Below, one piece after another: positions 44,518 to 53,730 of a stretch of 64,000 bases of DNA. Numbering within the stretch: the stretch's first letter is position 1; every line of letters starts with the position of its first letter. The notes under the pieces are model-generated. The model was not told where the DNA came from. It was given only the letters and a program-made list of their open reading frames with translations, and ran no database searches. The stretch is from an uncultured Chitinophaga sp. GTDB taxonomy: Bacteria; Bacteroidota; Bacteroidia; Chitinophagales; Chitinophagaceae. Both the position numbers and the translations under genes were made by a program. The stretch is taken from the NCBI RefSeq assembly GCF_937898475.1, contig NZ_CALEJS010000033.1:124001-188000 (forward strand), in the 5' to 3' direction.

Positions 44518-45308
44518 ACCTTCTTCTTTGCCTCCGCTACTTCATCCTGCAGGTAATGTTCATGCGGCTGCACCTTCTTTGCCGCGGTCCTGTTCATCCT
44601 CATCTGGAAAACATCCACCAGCAATGCAAAGGCCATTGAAAAATAAATATAGCCTTTCGGTATGTGTGCATCTATCCCCTCCCCGATCAATGCAAAACCT
44701 ATCAGTAACAGAAAGCTCAGGGCCAGCATCTTAAAGGCAGGATGCCTGTTCACAAATCCGCTTACCGGCTCTGCCGCAAACAGCATAATGCCCACACTTA
44801 CTACAACGGCTACATACATCACCCATAGCTGGTCTACCATCCCCACCGCCGTAATGATACTGTCTATTGAGAATACCAGGTCCAGAATCAGTATCTGCCC
44901 GATAGCGCTGCTAAAACCCGTTACCTTGATCTCTTTGGATTTGTCCCCCGGCTCGCCCTCCATTTTATGATAGATCTCGGAAGCGCTCTTGTACAGCAGG
45001 AACAAACCACCGCATATCAGTATGAGGTCTTTCCCGGATATACCTACAGACAGCACAGTGAACAGGTCGCCTTCCAGCTTCAGTACCCACGAGATAACCG
45101 TTAACAGCAATAAACGCATCACCATTGCCAGTAACAGCCCCACCCTTCGTCCTTTCTTTTGCTGGTGTTCCTGCAGGCGCGATGTAACGATGGAGATAAA
45201 GATGATATTATCGATGCCTAAAACAACTTCCAGCAGGATCAGTGTTAGTAAGGCGATGACTATTTCCATAACATGGGAGGCATTTGATGATGCTTCAATA
45301 TACATCAA
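44514..45308 (-). CDS. TerC family integral membrane protein
   Basis: The 264-aa protein has seven to eight membrane segments and the TerC signatures: LEVVLGIDNIIFISIV at about 25-40, with an acidic residue pair in the membrane, and LILDLVFSIDSIITAVGMVD near 140. TerC proteins take part in metal or tellurite handling and, in several bacteria, manganese export or supply for secreted enzymes. The start could be 45308 or the MEI at 45269. It ends overlapping the HxlR gene by 4 nt, tail to tail. Confidence 0.93.
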   Translation of the reverse strand: MMYIEASSNASHVMEIVIALLTLILLEVVLGIDNIIFISIVTSRLQEHQQKKGRRVGLLLAMVMRLLLLTVISWVLKLEGDLFTVLSVGISGKDLILICGGLFLLYKSASEIYHKMEGEPGDKSKEIKVTGFSSAIGQILILDLVFSIDSIITAVGMVDQLWVMYVAVVVSVGIMLFAAEPVSGFVNRHPAFKMLALSFLLLIGFALIGEGIDAHIPKGYIYFSMAFALLVDVFQMRMNRTAAKKVQPHEHYLQDEVAEAKKKV

Positions 45309-45325
45309 CCGGGCCAGAAAAATGC

Positions 45326-45700
45326 CTATTTACCTGCAGCGCCCGCTTTCACTATCCAACCTTTCAATAAATCAGTGACACCCGGCATACTGGTTTCCGT
45401 CAGCGCACAAACAATCGTCAATCGCTGGTCTTCCTCGTCTTCCCAATGTTCCAGCAGCTCCTCCCCTTCAAAGGCCTCCTGTACGATCTTCATGGTTTCC
45501 TTTGTTTTCAGGTGCTGTGCTGAAAAAATAGGATTGCCATCCATGAATTTTGTGCCGTTGCTGAAAGTGGTATTGTAATACGGGTACTGCCAGTCTTCCG
45601 GCTTTTCGCCGGCTGCTTTCAGCAATGCTGTAAAATGATCTTTCCAGTATTGCTCTAAAGCTGCATACTCCTTTTCATCTGTCAGGAAATTATCGTACAT
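45326..45700 (-). CDS. Probable immunity protein of the RHS toxin
   Basis: The 124-aa cytoplasmic protein (MYDNFLTDEKEYAALEQYWK, then EGEELLEHWEDEEDQRLTIV) is acidic with no signal peptide. I do not recognise a family. It begins 29 nt after the stop of the RHS gene on the same strand, the classic place for an immunity gene. The absence of a signal peptide suggests a toxin acting in the cytoplasm. Role is by position. Confidence 0.6.
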   Translation of the reverse strand: MYDNFLTDEKEYAALEQYWKDHFTALLKAAGEKPEDWQYPYYNTTFSNGTKFMDGNPIFSAQHLKTKETMKIVQEAFEGEELLEHWEDEEDQRLTIVCALTETSMPGVTDLLKGWIVKAGAAGK

Positions 45701-45729
45701 CTTTATTTTGTTTGAATGGATGGTATTGT

Positions 45730-48700
45730 TTAGTTAACAACGCCTGCTGCGCCACCACCGGCGTTGGGCGCGGGGTCTGGCACAAATGCTTTGCCGGTCT
45801 TCACCTCGATATCAACCCTTTCATGCTTCGTGCCTTTCACCATGAAGGTGCGGCTTACCGGGGCGTCTACGCCGCCTGCTTTACCGGCGTCGGTCACAAA
45901 TTTACGCGCTTTGGCAAATGCCTGCGCCCTTAATTTCCGTTCGGCGTTTGACAGCTTGTTTTCCAGCTCGTCCAGCATGGCCAGGCCTTCTGATACCGTA
46001 GGCGGCGTATCTCTTGCCCAGGGTACTGATTCCTCCAGCGATTTTCCCTGCGCCTGTACCCTTCCCCTACAGGCCTCGCTCGTTTTCTTTAGTCCGAATA
46101 CATCTGCCCAGCCATTGGGATCATGCACATAACTGTACAGCTGATGGCCGCCGTTCAGGCGGATGGGGTCCTGGCTGATATAGTTGCCGTCTTCCGGGCT
46201 GTAATACCTGAAACGGTTGTAGTACAGGCCCGTTTCGGGGTCTGCATACTGTCCCGGGTAGCGGAAGGGTATCAGTGCAGGATCTCCCTGCAGCCTGCGC
46301 GGCTTTCCATATATATCCAGCTCACAGGTCCATATCTTTTCTCCCCCTGCATTATATACTTCCGCAGGACTGCCCAGGTGATCGGTGATAATAGCATACT
46401 GTTCATCCTGTACTATTTTGGCGGCCGGTGCAAAGCTGCCTTCTTCAAACACCCAGGTGGCCAGGGTTGCAGGAGGCACGGGCTCCGGGTGACTTTGCTG
46501 CACGTCTCCCATTTCATCTATCGTAACCAAGGGCCGCTGTTTTTCAGGATAGGTCCATTCATGCAGCAATACATGCCCGTCCCATACAAAACGGGTTAGC
46601 CGGCCATTGTAAGATTTTTCAACACGGCGTCCCAGGGCGTCATAACGGAAGACCACAATTTTTCCATCAGGGCGTAGCACGCTTCGGAGGGCGCCATTAC
46701 CATACCACTGGTATTCCCATGCTTCACCGGTGGCGGTGATGATCTTCCTGCTAAGGTTACCTTCCTCATCATAACTGTAACGGGCCTCCGGTGTTTGCAG
46801 CAAGCAACCGCCGGGCGAGTATTTGCGGTCTTTACGGGAGGATGTGCGGTACAGGTTACCGGCTTTATCAGGCAGGCGGTAGTCATACTGCCCGTCCTCA
46901 TATTGCGCCCAGGCCAGGTTGCCCACCTCATCGTGCCTGAAGTTCACCACATCACCGCTCAGCGCATCTGTCAACTGTTTCAGGCGCTGGTTGGCGTCCC
47001 AGCGATAATGGCGGCGCCGGGTGGTACGATCACCGGATCGCACGGTATGTGAGGCAGGCATGCCGGATGGCTCATAGCTCCAGCTGCTGTTAACGCCACC
47101 GGGCAGACTGCGCGCTATTTCCAGTCCCAGGGAGTTCCGTTCAATGTGCATCGTCCAGGGTTCCTCCATTCCCTCCGCCATCGCTGCTACCCCCATTACA
47201 TCGCCGGCGGCGTTGCGCTGCAGCCGGATATCCGCCCCCAGGCTGCTGCTGATCTGGCTGCGGCGGCCGTCCGTACCATAACGGCTGTTCACGCGGTGAT
47301 CGTTGATCCACTCCTGCACAATGCGCCCCATGATATCCCGCTGCAGTTTAAGCGTGCTATGTTCATTCACGGCTTCTGTCAGCAAACCGTTACGGTCGTA
47401 ACTGTAGGTTTCCCAGCTGCCATCGCTGTGCGCTGCGCGGGTTAAGCGGCCGTTAAAGTCATATTCGTATTCCGTCCACCGTTTGCCCGGGCGCTGAATG
47501 CGGATCACCTTACCGGCGGCATCGCGGTGGTAAACGCGGCTCAGGCCATCAAAGCCTGTTTCGCGGATAATATCTCCACGGCCATTGCGGATAAAGCGGT
47601 ACATATCGCCATGCTCATTGGCCACCCCGCTGAGCTGTTCTTCCTTATCGTAAATAAAGTGCAGCCTGGCGCCGTTCTCTTCCCGCAGTTTCAGGTTGCC
47701 TAAGGGCGTGTAGCCGAAACGGATATCATGATGTGCATCCTTCAGCCGCACTATTTCCTCGTAAGCGTTGTATTGCAGCTGTATACGGTTACCATCCGGC
47801 AGCAGTACTTCTGTAGCGCGGCCCAGGGCGTCATAACGGAAATATTGTTCCTGTTGTAAAGGATTAGCGGACTTGGTACAATTGCCCCAGGCATCGTATT
47901 CCCAGCTGGCGCGCCCGGCATCCGGCAATATCAGGGCCGATAAATTATAATCCTCATCATATTCCAGTATGCTGCGATGTTCCTGCTCATCTTCCACGCT
48001 GCTCAGCAGGTTCACTGCATTGTACCGGAAGATGGTGATACGGCCGTCTGCCTCCGTAACAGTGTGCAACTGCCCGTTGTGCTGCGCTTTCCGATAGTAG
48101 ATATAAGTGCGGCTGCCGCCCTGCGGACTGGTACTGAGCAGCAGCCTGCCTGCCGTATCGTAGCTGAACGTATAGGCGCTGCCGTCTGCCTGTTCAATGC
48201 GGGTGCAGTTACCCCGTTCATCATAGGAATAGCCCGTAACATTGGCTTCCTCGTCTATCTCGCGGTACACTTCGGCATGTTCGGTATACTCCGTAAAACG
48301 CGAGTTCCCCAGCGGATCTTTGACCTGAGTAACCAGGTGATCCGGCGTATAATAGTAGGTAGTGGTTTGATGCAGGCTATTGGTCACCAGGTTATATCCT
48401 TCTTCGGGGTGATAGTCAATCCATCCTTCCAGTACCCCGCCATCTCCCCAGGTATGGAAACATCGGCCCCTGTCATCATACTCCCAGTAGAATGTCTGCC
48501 CGTTACGATCCGTTTTGGCAGTCATGCGGTGCTGGCGGTATGCTATACGGGTAGCCTGTTCCAGGGGATCTGTAATAGCGCACAGATCACCGTTCTCATT
48601 GTACGTGTAACGCACCAGCAATTGCTGTTGTCCGCGGTGCTGTGCAGTGACCGCCGTAATCCGCCCCTCCCCGTCGTTCGCTATTTTCAGGCGGCGGCCT

Positions 48701-49827
48701 ACACTGTCTGTTACCTGTACCAGGTGCCCTTTGCTGGTATAATGGAAGCTGATCATAAAGCCCGCTTCATTGCGGATAGCATACAGGCGATATTGCCGGT
48801 GCAGCTTACGGAAATAATACGAACGCCGTTCCCCGTGGTTGAACAGCAGGTACTCTTCTTCCCCGCTGCGTGTAAGGGTTAATTTTTCAGCCCGATTATA
48901 TTCGCTGTTGCCGGGATCTGGCAGATAGTCAAATATTACGCTGCGGCCATCGCCCAGCAGCACGCCACAGGCATCTTCATCAGGAAACTCCAGCAGCCGC
49001 ATATCATAGCAGAGATGCGTGCCGTGGCCCAGCAGGCCATGATGCTGGCTGTCGCTGCTCCAGGAACGGGTCCATTGCAGGGGAATGGGCCCCGGCAATT
49101 CAAAATCAGTACCGTCATACACTACAATACCCTGTACCAGGTCTACCGGCTCAAAGCCCAGCTTGCAAAGCGCCTGACTCAGCTTATCACTGCCGCCCAT
49201 CTTTTCCTGGCGGGCAAGATTGAAGTCGCTGACCCTTCGTTTGGCTTTCTTACCGGCTTTCGCTGCCAGCTTCAGGCCTTTGCCCAGGCCTTTCATCAGT
49301 GCGCCAAATCCAAAAGACATGACAAGATTAAGCAGGGCGCCCGCCCAATCGGGTACAAAGGGACCACCTACCATCACGGGCTTTCCATACGACAGCGGGA
49401 TGGAAAACGAGGTGGGCAGGTACATACTGGGCAGTGGCTTGAACTTCTTCCCCGGCTGAAGGGATAATGGAATACCGATATCGTTACAGGTCATCAGCAT
49501 ATGACCGGAAGGACTGAACATATTACCTTCCACCTTCACCGTTTTGCTGCCGAAGAAATTGACGGAGTCATGGCCTATCAGGGGCGCCAGCAGGAAAGGC
49601 CCGCCCATGGGAATGTGAAAAAGGATAATGAAAATACCGCTGGTATCGCTTTTACCCCGCGGCACATGATTAACTTTGGTGGTAGCGCCTAAGAACGGGA
49701 TATAGTCCATGGGATCCAGCACAAAACCGATATACGGGTGCGGTAGTGGAATGGGAAAACCGAACAGGATAACAAAATGAATATCCAGTCCGATCACCGG
49801 GACGAAATGCTTATTGCTTACGAGCAT
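45730..49827 (-). CDS. RHS-repeat toxin with PAAR-like N-terminal region
   Basis: The 1365-aa protein begins with a PAAR-like region (about 1-170: LPHPYIGFVLDPMDYIPFLG, MLMTCNDIGIPLSLQPGKKF) that includes hydrophobic stretches around 163-180. Many YD/RHS repeats follow (about 250-1200), such as YDERGNCTRIEQADGSAYTF and YDALGRRVEKSY. The core ends with YYNRFRYYSPEDGNYISQDP, IRLNGGHQLYSYVHDPNGWA and DVFGL, the usual cleavage region. The last 115 residues, with ESVPWARDTPP, SRTFMVKG and HERVDIEVKTG, are the toxin, whose family I cannot name. The probable immunity gene follows. The start at 49827 is inside a longer frame; the upstream part lacks family features. Confidence 0.88.
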   Translation of the reverse strand: MLVSNKHFVPVIGLDIHFVILFGFPIPLPHPYIGFVLDPMDYIPFLGATTKVNHVPRGKSDTSGIFIILFHIPMGGPFLLAPLIGHDSVNFFGSKTVKVEGNMFSPSGHMLMTCNDIGIPLSLQPGKKFKPLPSMYLPTSFSIPLSYGKPVMVGGPFVPDWAGALLNLVMSFGFGALMKGLGKGLKLAAKAGKKAKRRVSDFNLARQEKMGGSDKLSQALCKLGFEPVDLVQGIVVYDGTDFELPGPIPLQWTRSWSSDSQHHGLLGHGTHLCYDMRLLEFPDEDACGVLLGDGRSVIFDYLPDPGNSEYNRAEKLTLTRSGEEEYLLFNHGERRSYYFRKLHRQYRLYAIRNEAGFMISFHYTSKGHLVQVTDSVGRRLKIANDGEGRITAVTAQHRGQQQLLVRYTYNENGDLCAITDPLEQATRIAYRQHRMTAKTDRNGQTFYWEYDDRGRCFHTWGDGGVLEGWIDYHPEEGYNLVTNSLHQTTTYYYTPDHLVTQVKDPLGNSRFTEYTEHAEVYREIDEEANVTGYSYDERGNCTRIEQADGSAYTFSYDTAGRLLLSTSPQGGSRTYIYYRKAQHNGQLHTVTEADGRITIFRYNAVNLLSSVEDEQEHRSILEYDEDYNLSALILPDAGRASWEYDAWGNCTKSANPLQQEQYFRYDALGRATEVLLPDGNRIQLQYNAYEEIVRLKDAHHDIRFGYTPLGNLKLREENGARLHFIYDKEEQLSGVANEHGDMYRFIRNGRGDIIRETGFDGLSRVYHRDAAGKVIRIQRPGKRWTEYEYDFNGRLTRAAHSDGSWETYSYDRNGLLTEAVNEHSTLKLQRDIMGRIVQEWINDHRVNSRYGTDGRRSQISSSLGADIRLQRNAAGDVMGVAAMAEGMEEPWTMHIERNSLGLEIARSLPGGVNSSWSYEPSGMPASHTVRSGDRTTRRRHYRWDANQRLKQLTDALSGDVVNFRHDEVGNLAWAQYEDGQYDYRLPDKAGNLYRTSSRKDRKYSPGGCLLQTPEARYSYDEEGNLSRKIITATGEAWEYQWYGNGALRSVLRPDGKIVVFRYDALGRRVEKSYNGRLTRFVWDGHVLLHEWTYPEKQRPLVTIDEMGDVQQSHPEPVPPATLATWVFEEGSFAPAAKIVQDEQYAIITDHLGSPAEVYNAGGEKIWTCELDIYGKPRRLQGDPALIPFRYPGQYADPETGLYYNRFRYYSPEDGNYISQDPIRLNGGHQLYSYVHDPNGWADVFGLKKTSEACRGRVQAQGKSLEESVPWARDTPPTVSEGLAMLDELENKLSNAERKLRAQAFAKARKFVTDAGKAGGVDAPVSRTFMVKGTKHERVDIEVKTGKAFVPDPAPNAGGGAAGVVN

Positions 49828-50030
49828 GATTCCAGGTTGGGTTACAGTACACAAATACAGGCGTAGAGACAGCGGACAGGCTGTGGTTAACAACATTAAC
49901 AGCCGCTGTAATATACAAATTTTTGGAGTTTAGCTATCTTCCCGTAAGAAACACCCTGCTGATTTTTTATCATTTGTAAAATTTTCCTTCCCCACATCTT
50001 CCGATCTTGCAGGCTCAAAATCATTTAACC

Positions 50031-50360
50031 GTGAACTGGATCATTTTAATTATCGCCGGGTTGTTTGAAGTAGCATTTACCTCCTGCCTGGGCAAGGCAA
50101 AAACATCAACCGGCACTACTATGTATCTGTGGTATGGCGCTTTCCTGGTGTCCCTGGTGGCCAGCATGCTGTTGCTGATGAAAGCCACGCAAACCCTGCC
50201 ACTGGGCACCGCTTATGCCGTGTGGACAGGCATAGGGGCCGTGGGAACCGCCCTGGTGGGTATACTGGTATTTCATGAGCCCGCTCATTTCTGGCGGCTG
50301 TTCTTTATAACAACGTTGATAGGTTCCATTGTCGGACTGAAAGCAGTTTCTTCCCATTAA
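50031..50360 (+). CDS. SMR family exporter, SugE/Gdx-like
   Basis: The 109-aa protein has four membrane helices and the SMR signatures: a glutamate in the first helix (IIAGLFEVAFTSCLGKAK, Glu14 for MNWIILIIAG numbering is about 12) and GTAYAVWTGIGAVGTALVG. The FEV and TAYAVWTG patterns match SugE/Gdx-type guanidinium exporters more than EmrE. The start is GTG at 50031, preferred to a TTG at 50007, because it gives MNWIIL. No guanidine riboswitch was found upstream. Confidence 0.88.
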   Translation: MNWIILIIAGLFEVAFTSCLGKAKTSTGTTMYLWYGAFLVSLVASMLLLMKATQTLPLGTAYAVWTGIGAVGTALVGILVFHEPAHFWRLFFITTLIGSIVGLKAVSSH

Positions 50361-50365
50361 GCATT

Positions 50366-51154
50366 TCAGCGCTGTGCGTATTCGTCGTGACGGCGCCACC
50401 ATACTCCCTGGCGCTCGTTACGGCCTTTGGGAGCGCGATCCAGCCACTGGTACACACCCCAGAGGCTGTCCAGCCCCCGCGCATAGGCAGAATAAGCGTG
50501 GTACACCACCCCGTCTTCCAGCACAAAAGTGCTCATACCCGGCCTGTCACGATGGAAGGTGGGCGTATCCGTTCCGCACATGGCGGCAAACTTGTCTTCA
50601 GCTGCCTGGCCGCCGCCTTCCTGGCCCTGCCGCCATTCAAAGCGCTTTTCACGCTGGTAATTATAATCCACACCTGCACGCTGCTGCTCTTCCGTAAACC
50701 ATACATTGAAATCGGCATTGAAATCATTCCCGCCGGAAGATGCCCACGGAAACTCCCATCCCATCCGCTGTTTGTACGCCTGCAGTTTGGCCAGCGGCGC
50801 TCTTGACACGGCCCAGAGCATCACATCATGATTGGCCAGGTGTACCGAAAAGCCGTTAAAACCATCCGCAATCATGGAGCAGGATGGGCAGCCCGCCGTA
50901 TAATCCGTCCCGAACATAAAATGATAGACCAGTAACTGTGAGCGTCCTTTGAAAAGATCTGCCAGGGATGCCGTGCCTTCATCCGTATCAAAAAGGTATT
51001 CCTTGTCAATACGTACCCACGGCAGCTCCTGCCGCCGCTGCGCCAGCGCATCGCTTTGCCGGGTAAGTTCTTTTTCCGCTGCCAGCAGCTCCAGCCTGGC
51101 GGAAAGCCACTCTTCACGGCTGACGATGTTGTGTTCCGGATGTCTGTTTGCCAT
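50366..51154 (-). CDS. DUF899 family thioredoxin-like protein
   Basis: The 262-aa protein matches DUF899: MANRHPEHNIVSREEWLSAR, ELTRQSDALAQRRQELPWV, LVYHFMFGTDYTAGCPSCS and HDVMLWAVSRAPLAKLQAYK, then PWASSGGNDFNADFNV. The CPSC motif (residues about 90-93) is the thioredoxin-like site. The family is cytoplasmic with no firm activity. It is tail to tail with the SMR gene (6 nt) and divergent from katG, about 220 nt away. Confidence 0.9.
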   Translation of the reverse strand: MANRHPEHNIVSREEWLSARLELLAAEKELTRQSDALAQRRQELPWVRIDKEYLFDTDEGTASLADLFKGRSQLLVYHFMFGTDYTAGCPSCSMIADGFNGFSVHLANHDVMLWAVSRAPLAKLQAYKQRMGWEFPWASSGGNDFNADFNVWFTEEQQRAGVDYNYQREKRFEWRQGQEGGGQAAEDKFAAMCGTDTPTFHRDRPGMSTFVLEDGVVYHAYSAYARGLDSLWGVYQWLDRAPKGRNERQGVWWRRHDEYAQR

Positions 51155-51254
51155 GATTGTAAAATTTAACGTTTATACCATGAAACAAATGTAGGGCCTT
51201 ATTTGTAAGTATCGGGAGGGTGATATAGACATTCCGGTGGGTTGATCCGGACGT

Positions 51255-51290
51255 ATAGATTAAAACTATTAAAAGATAGAATCAATTGAT
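51255..51290. promoter_or_regulatory. OxyR-like binding site upstream of katG
   Basis: ATAG-N7-CTAT at 51255-51269 matches the OxyR half-site consensus including its internal T and A. After 6 nt, ATAG-N7-TGAT (51276-51290) forms the second, weaker half. A perfect 16-nt palindrome AGAATCAATTGATTCT overlaps at 51278-51293. The site ends 86 nt before the katG ATG. Confidence 0.55.
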
Positions 51291-51376
51291 TCTGACTATA
51301 TCTACTTTTCGATAATTTTACCAACCTGCAACAGGCACATGTAAATATTCACTCAACACCATAAACTTAAATACTA

Positions 51377-53650
51377 ATGGGAAACGAATCAAAAGACATC
51401 AGTAAATGCCCCTTTCACAACGGGAGTATGAAGACTAATGTTGGCGGCGGCGGCACCAGGAATCGGGACTGGTGGCCTAAGCAGCTGAAGTTAAATATTC
51501 TTCGTCAGCACTCCTCCAAGTCAAACCCGATGGGTGAAGATTTTAACTACGCTGAAGCATTTAAAAGCCTCGATCTGGAAGCCGTAAAGAAAGACCTGCA
51601 TGCACTCATGACAGACTCGCAGGACTGGTGGCCGGCAGACTTCGGGCACTATGGCCCCTTATTTATCCGTATGGCCTGGCACAGTGCAGGTACCTACCGC
51701 GTATTTGACGGCCGCGGTGGCGCAGGCTCCGGACAACAACGTTTTGCCCCCCTTAACAGCTGGCCCGACAACGTTAGCCTCGACAAAGCCCGTCGCCTGT
51801 TATGGCCTATCAAACAGAAATATGGTAACAAGATCTCCTGGGCCGACCTGCTGATCCTTACCGGTAATGTGGCCCTGGAATCCATGGGCTTTAAGACATT
51901 CGGTTTTGCCGGCGGCCGTGCCGACGTATGGGAACCGGATGAAGATGTATACTGGGGTTCAGAAACCACCTGGCTGGGTGGCGATCTGCGTTATGCCCAC
52001 GGCTCCCCCGGTGTGGAAGGACATGGCGTACTGGTTTCCGATGATGATGCGGATGGCGATATCCACTCCCGTAACCTCGAAAAGCCACTGGCCGCCGTAC
52101 AGATGGGTCTTATCTATGTGAATCCGGAAGGTCCTGATGGTAATCCAGACCCCATTGCTGCCGCAAAAGATATCCGCGATACATTTGGCCGCATGGCCAT
52201 GGACGACGAAGAAACCGTGGCGCTGATAGCAGGCGGCCACAGTTTCGGTAAAACCCACGGCGCCGCACCTGCCACACACGTAGGCAAAGAGCCCGAAGCC
52301 GCCGACCTGGAACAACAGGGCCTCGGCTGGCACAACAGCTTTGGTACCGGTAAAGGGGCGGATACCATTACCAGCGGACTTGAAGTTACCTGGACCACCA
52401 CGCCTACCAAATGGAGCAATAACTTTTTCGAGAACCTCTTCAACTTTGAATGGGAACTCACCAAAAGCCCTGCAGGCGCTCACCAGTGGGTAGCGAAAGA
52501 TGCAGGTGAAATTATACCGGACGCACACGATCCTTCCAAAAGGCGCCGTCCCACCATGCTCACTACCGACCTTTCCTTAAGGTTCGACCCCGTGTACGAA
52601 AAGATCTCCAGGCGCTTCCTCGAACATCCCGAAGAATTTGCAGACGCCTTTGCCCGCGCCTGGTTTAAATTAACACACCGCGATATGGGCCCCCGCGCCC
52701 GTTACCTGGGCCCCGATGTTCCGCAGGAAGAACTGATCTGGCAGGATCCTGTTCCCGCAGTGGATCATCCCCTGATCGAAGAAAAGGATGTAGCCGTACT
52801 GAAAGAAAAGATCCTGGCTTCCGGACTCACCATATCAGAACTGGTATCTACTGCATGGGCCTCCGCTTCTACCTTCCGTGGTACCGACAAACGCGGTGGC
52901 GCTAATGGCGCCCGCATCCGCCTGGCCCCGCAGAAATACTGGAAAGTGAACAATCCCACGCAGCTGCAGAAAGTATTGGATAAACTGGAAAGCATCCAGC
53001 AGGAATTCAACGCTGCACAGTCTGGCGGTAAGAAAATCTCCCTGGCAGACCTGATCGTGCTGGCTGGTTGTGTAGGCGTTGCAAAAGCAGCGAAAGATGC
53101 AGGCCACGAGATCATCGTTCCCTTTACACCCGGCCGTACCGATGCCACACAGGAACAGACCGATGTAGCATCCATGGCCTACCTGGAACCCATCGCCGAC
53201 GGCTTCCGTAACTACCGCAAGGAAGGTTACCCGGTATCTACCGAAGAGCTGCTGATCGATAAAGCCCACCTGCTCACACTGACAGGTCCGGAGCTCACCG
53301 TACTGGTAGGCGGTATGCGCGTACTGAATGCCAACTACGACGGATCTAAAGAAGGCGTCTTCACAGAACGCCCCGGCGTGCTGACCAACGATTTCTTTGT
53401 CAACCTGCTGGATATGCGCACCGCCTGGAAAGCAGTCACCGCTGATAAGGAATTGTACGAAGGCAGCGACCGCGCCACCGGCAAGGTGAAATGGACCGCC
53501 ACCCGTGCAGACCTCGTGTTTGGTGCTAATGCAGAACTGAGGGCCATTGCAGAAGTGTATGGCAGCTCAGACGGCCAGGAAAAATTTGTGAAAGACTTCG
53601 TAGCTGCATGGACGAAAGTAATGAACCTGGACAGGTTTGACATCGTTTGA
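51377..53650 (+). CDS. katG: Catalase-peroxidase
   Basis: The 757-aa haem enzyme removes hydrogen peroxide by catalase and peroxidase reactions. The distal site has Arg98, Trp101 and His102 in FIRMAWHSAGTYR, and the proximal ligand is His288 in IAGGHSFGKTHG. The Met-Tyr-Trp adduct residues are Met273, Tyr247 and Trp101, as needed for catalase activity. The C-terminal domain (from about 430) is the usual catalytically silent copy. It is monocistronic with a strong terminator at 53675-53710 and an OxyR-like site in the promoter. Confidence 0.97.
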   Translation: MGNESKDISKCPFHNGSMKTNVGGGGTRNRDWWPKQLKLNILRQHSSKSNPMGEDFNYAEAFKSLDLEAVKKDLHALMTDSQDWWPADFGHYGPLFIRMAWHSAGTYRVFDGRGGAGSGQQRFAPLNSWPDNVSLDKARRLLWPIKQKYGNKISWADLLILTGNVALESMGFKTFGFAGGRADVWEPDEDVYWGSETTWLGGDLRYAHGSPGVEGHGVLVSDDDADGDIHSRNLEKPLAAVQMGLIYVNPEGPDGNPDPIAAAKDIRDTFGRMAMDDEETVALIAGGHSFGKTHGAAPATHVGKEPEAADLEQQGLGWHNSFGTGKGADTITSGLEVTWTTTPTKWSNNFFENLFNFEWELTKSPAGAHQWVAKDAGEIIPDAHDPSKRRRPTMLTTDLSLRFDPVYEKISRRFLEHPEEFADAFARAWFKLTHRDMGPRARYLGPDVPQEELIWQDPVPAVDHPLIEEKDVAVLKEKILASGLTISELVSTAWASASTFRGTDKRGGANGARIRLAPQKYWKVNNPTQLQKVLDKLESIQQEFNAAQSGGKKISLADLIVLAGCVGVAKAAKDAGHEIIVPFTPGRTDATQEQTDVASMAYLEPIADGFRNYRKEGYPVSTEELLIDKAHLLTLTGPELTVLVGGMRVLNANYDGSKEGVFTERPGVLTNDFFVNLLDMRTAWKAVTADKELYEGSDRATGKVKWTATRADLVFGANAELRAIAEVYGSSDGQEKFVKDFVAAWTKVMNLDRFDIV

Positions 53651-53674
53651 CCATAACATCCAGTAAGTATAGCT

Positions 53675-53710
53675 AAAAGGGTGTCTCTTCTTTTGAGACA
53701 CCCTTTTTTT
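53675..53710. terminator. Intrinsic terminator of katG
   Basis: AAAAGGGTGTCTC and GAGACACCCTTTT form a perfect 13-bp stem, followed by further T residues. It lies 24 nt after katG and could also serve the convergent GH43 gene in the other direction. Confidence 0.92.
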
Positions 53711-53730
53711 AATATATGGTTCGCTATATC

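Noticed and set aside
45730..49827. Tandem repeats as CRISPR-like array
   Set aside because: The periodicity is protein-coding YD/RHS repeats, not short direct repeats with spacers.
49897..50030. Possible guanidine riboswitch before the SugE/Gdx-like gene
   Set aside because: I searched for the conserved guanidine-I elements by eye and found none; the segment is AT-rich without a clear structure.
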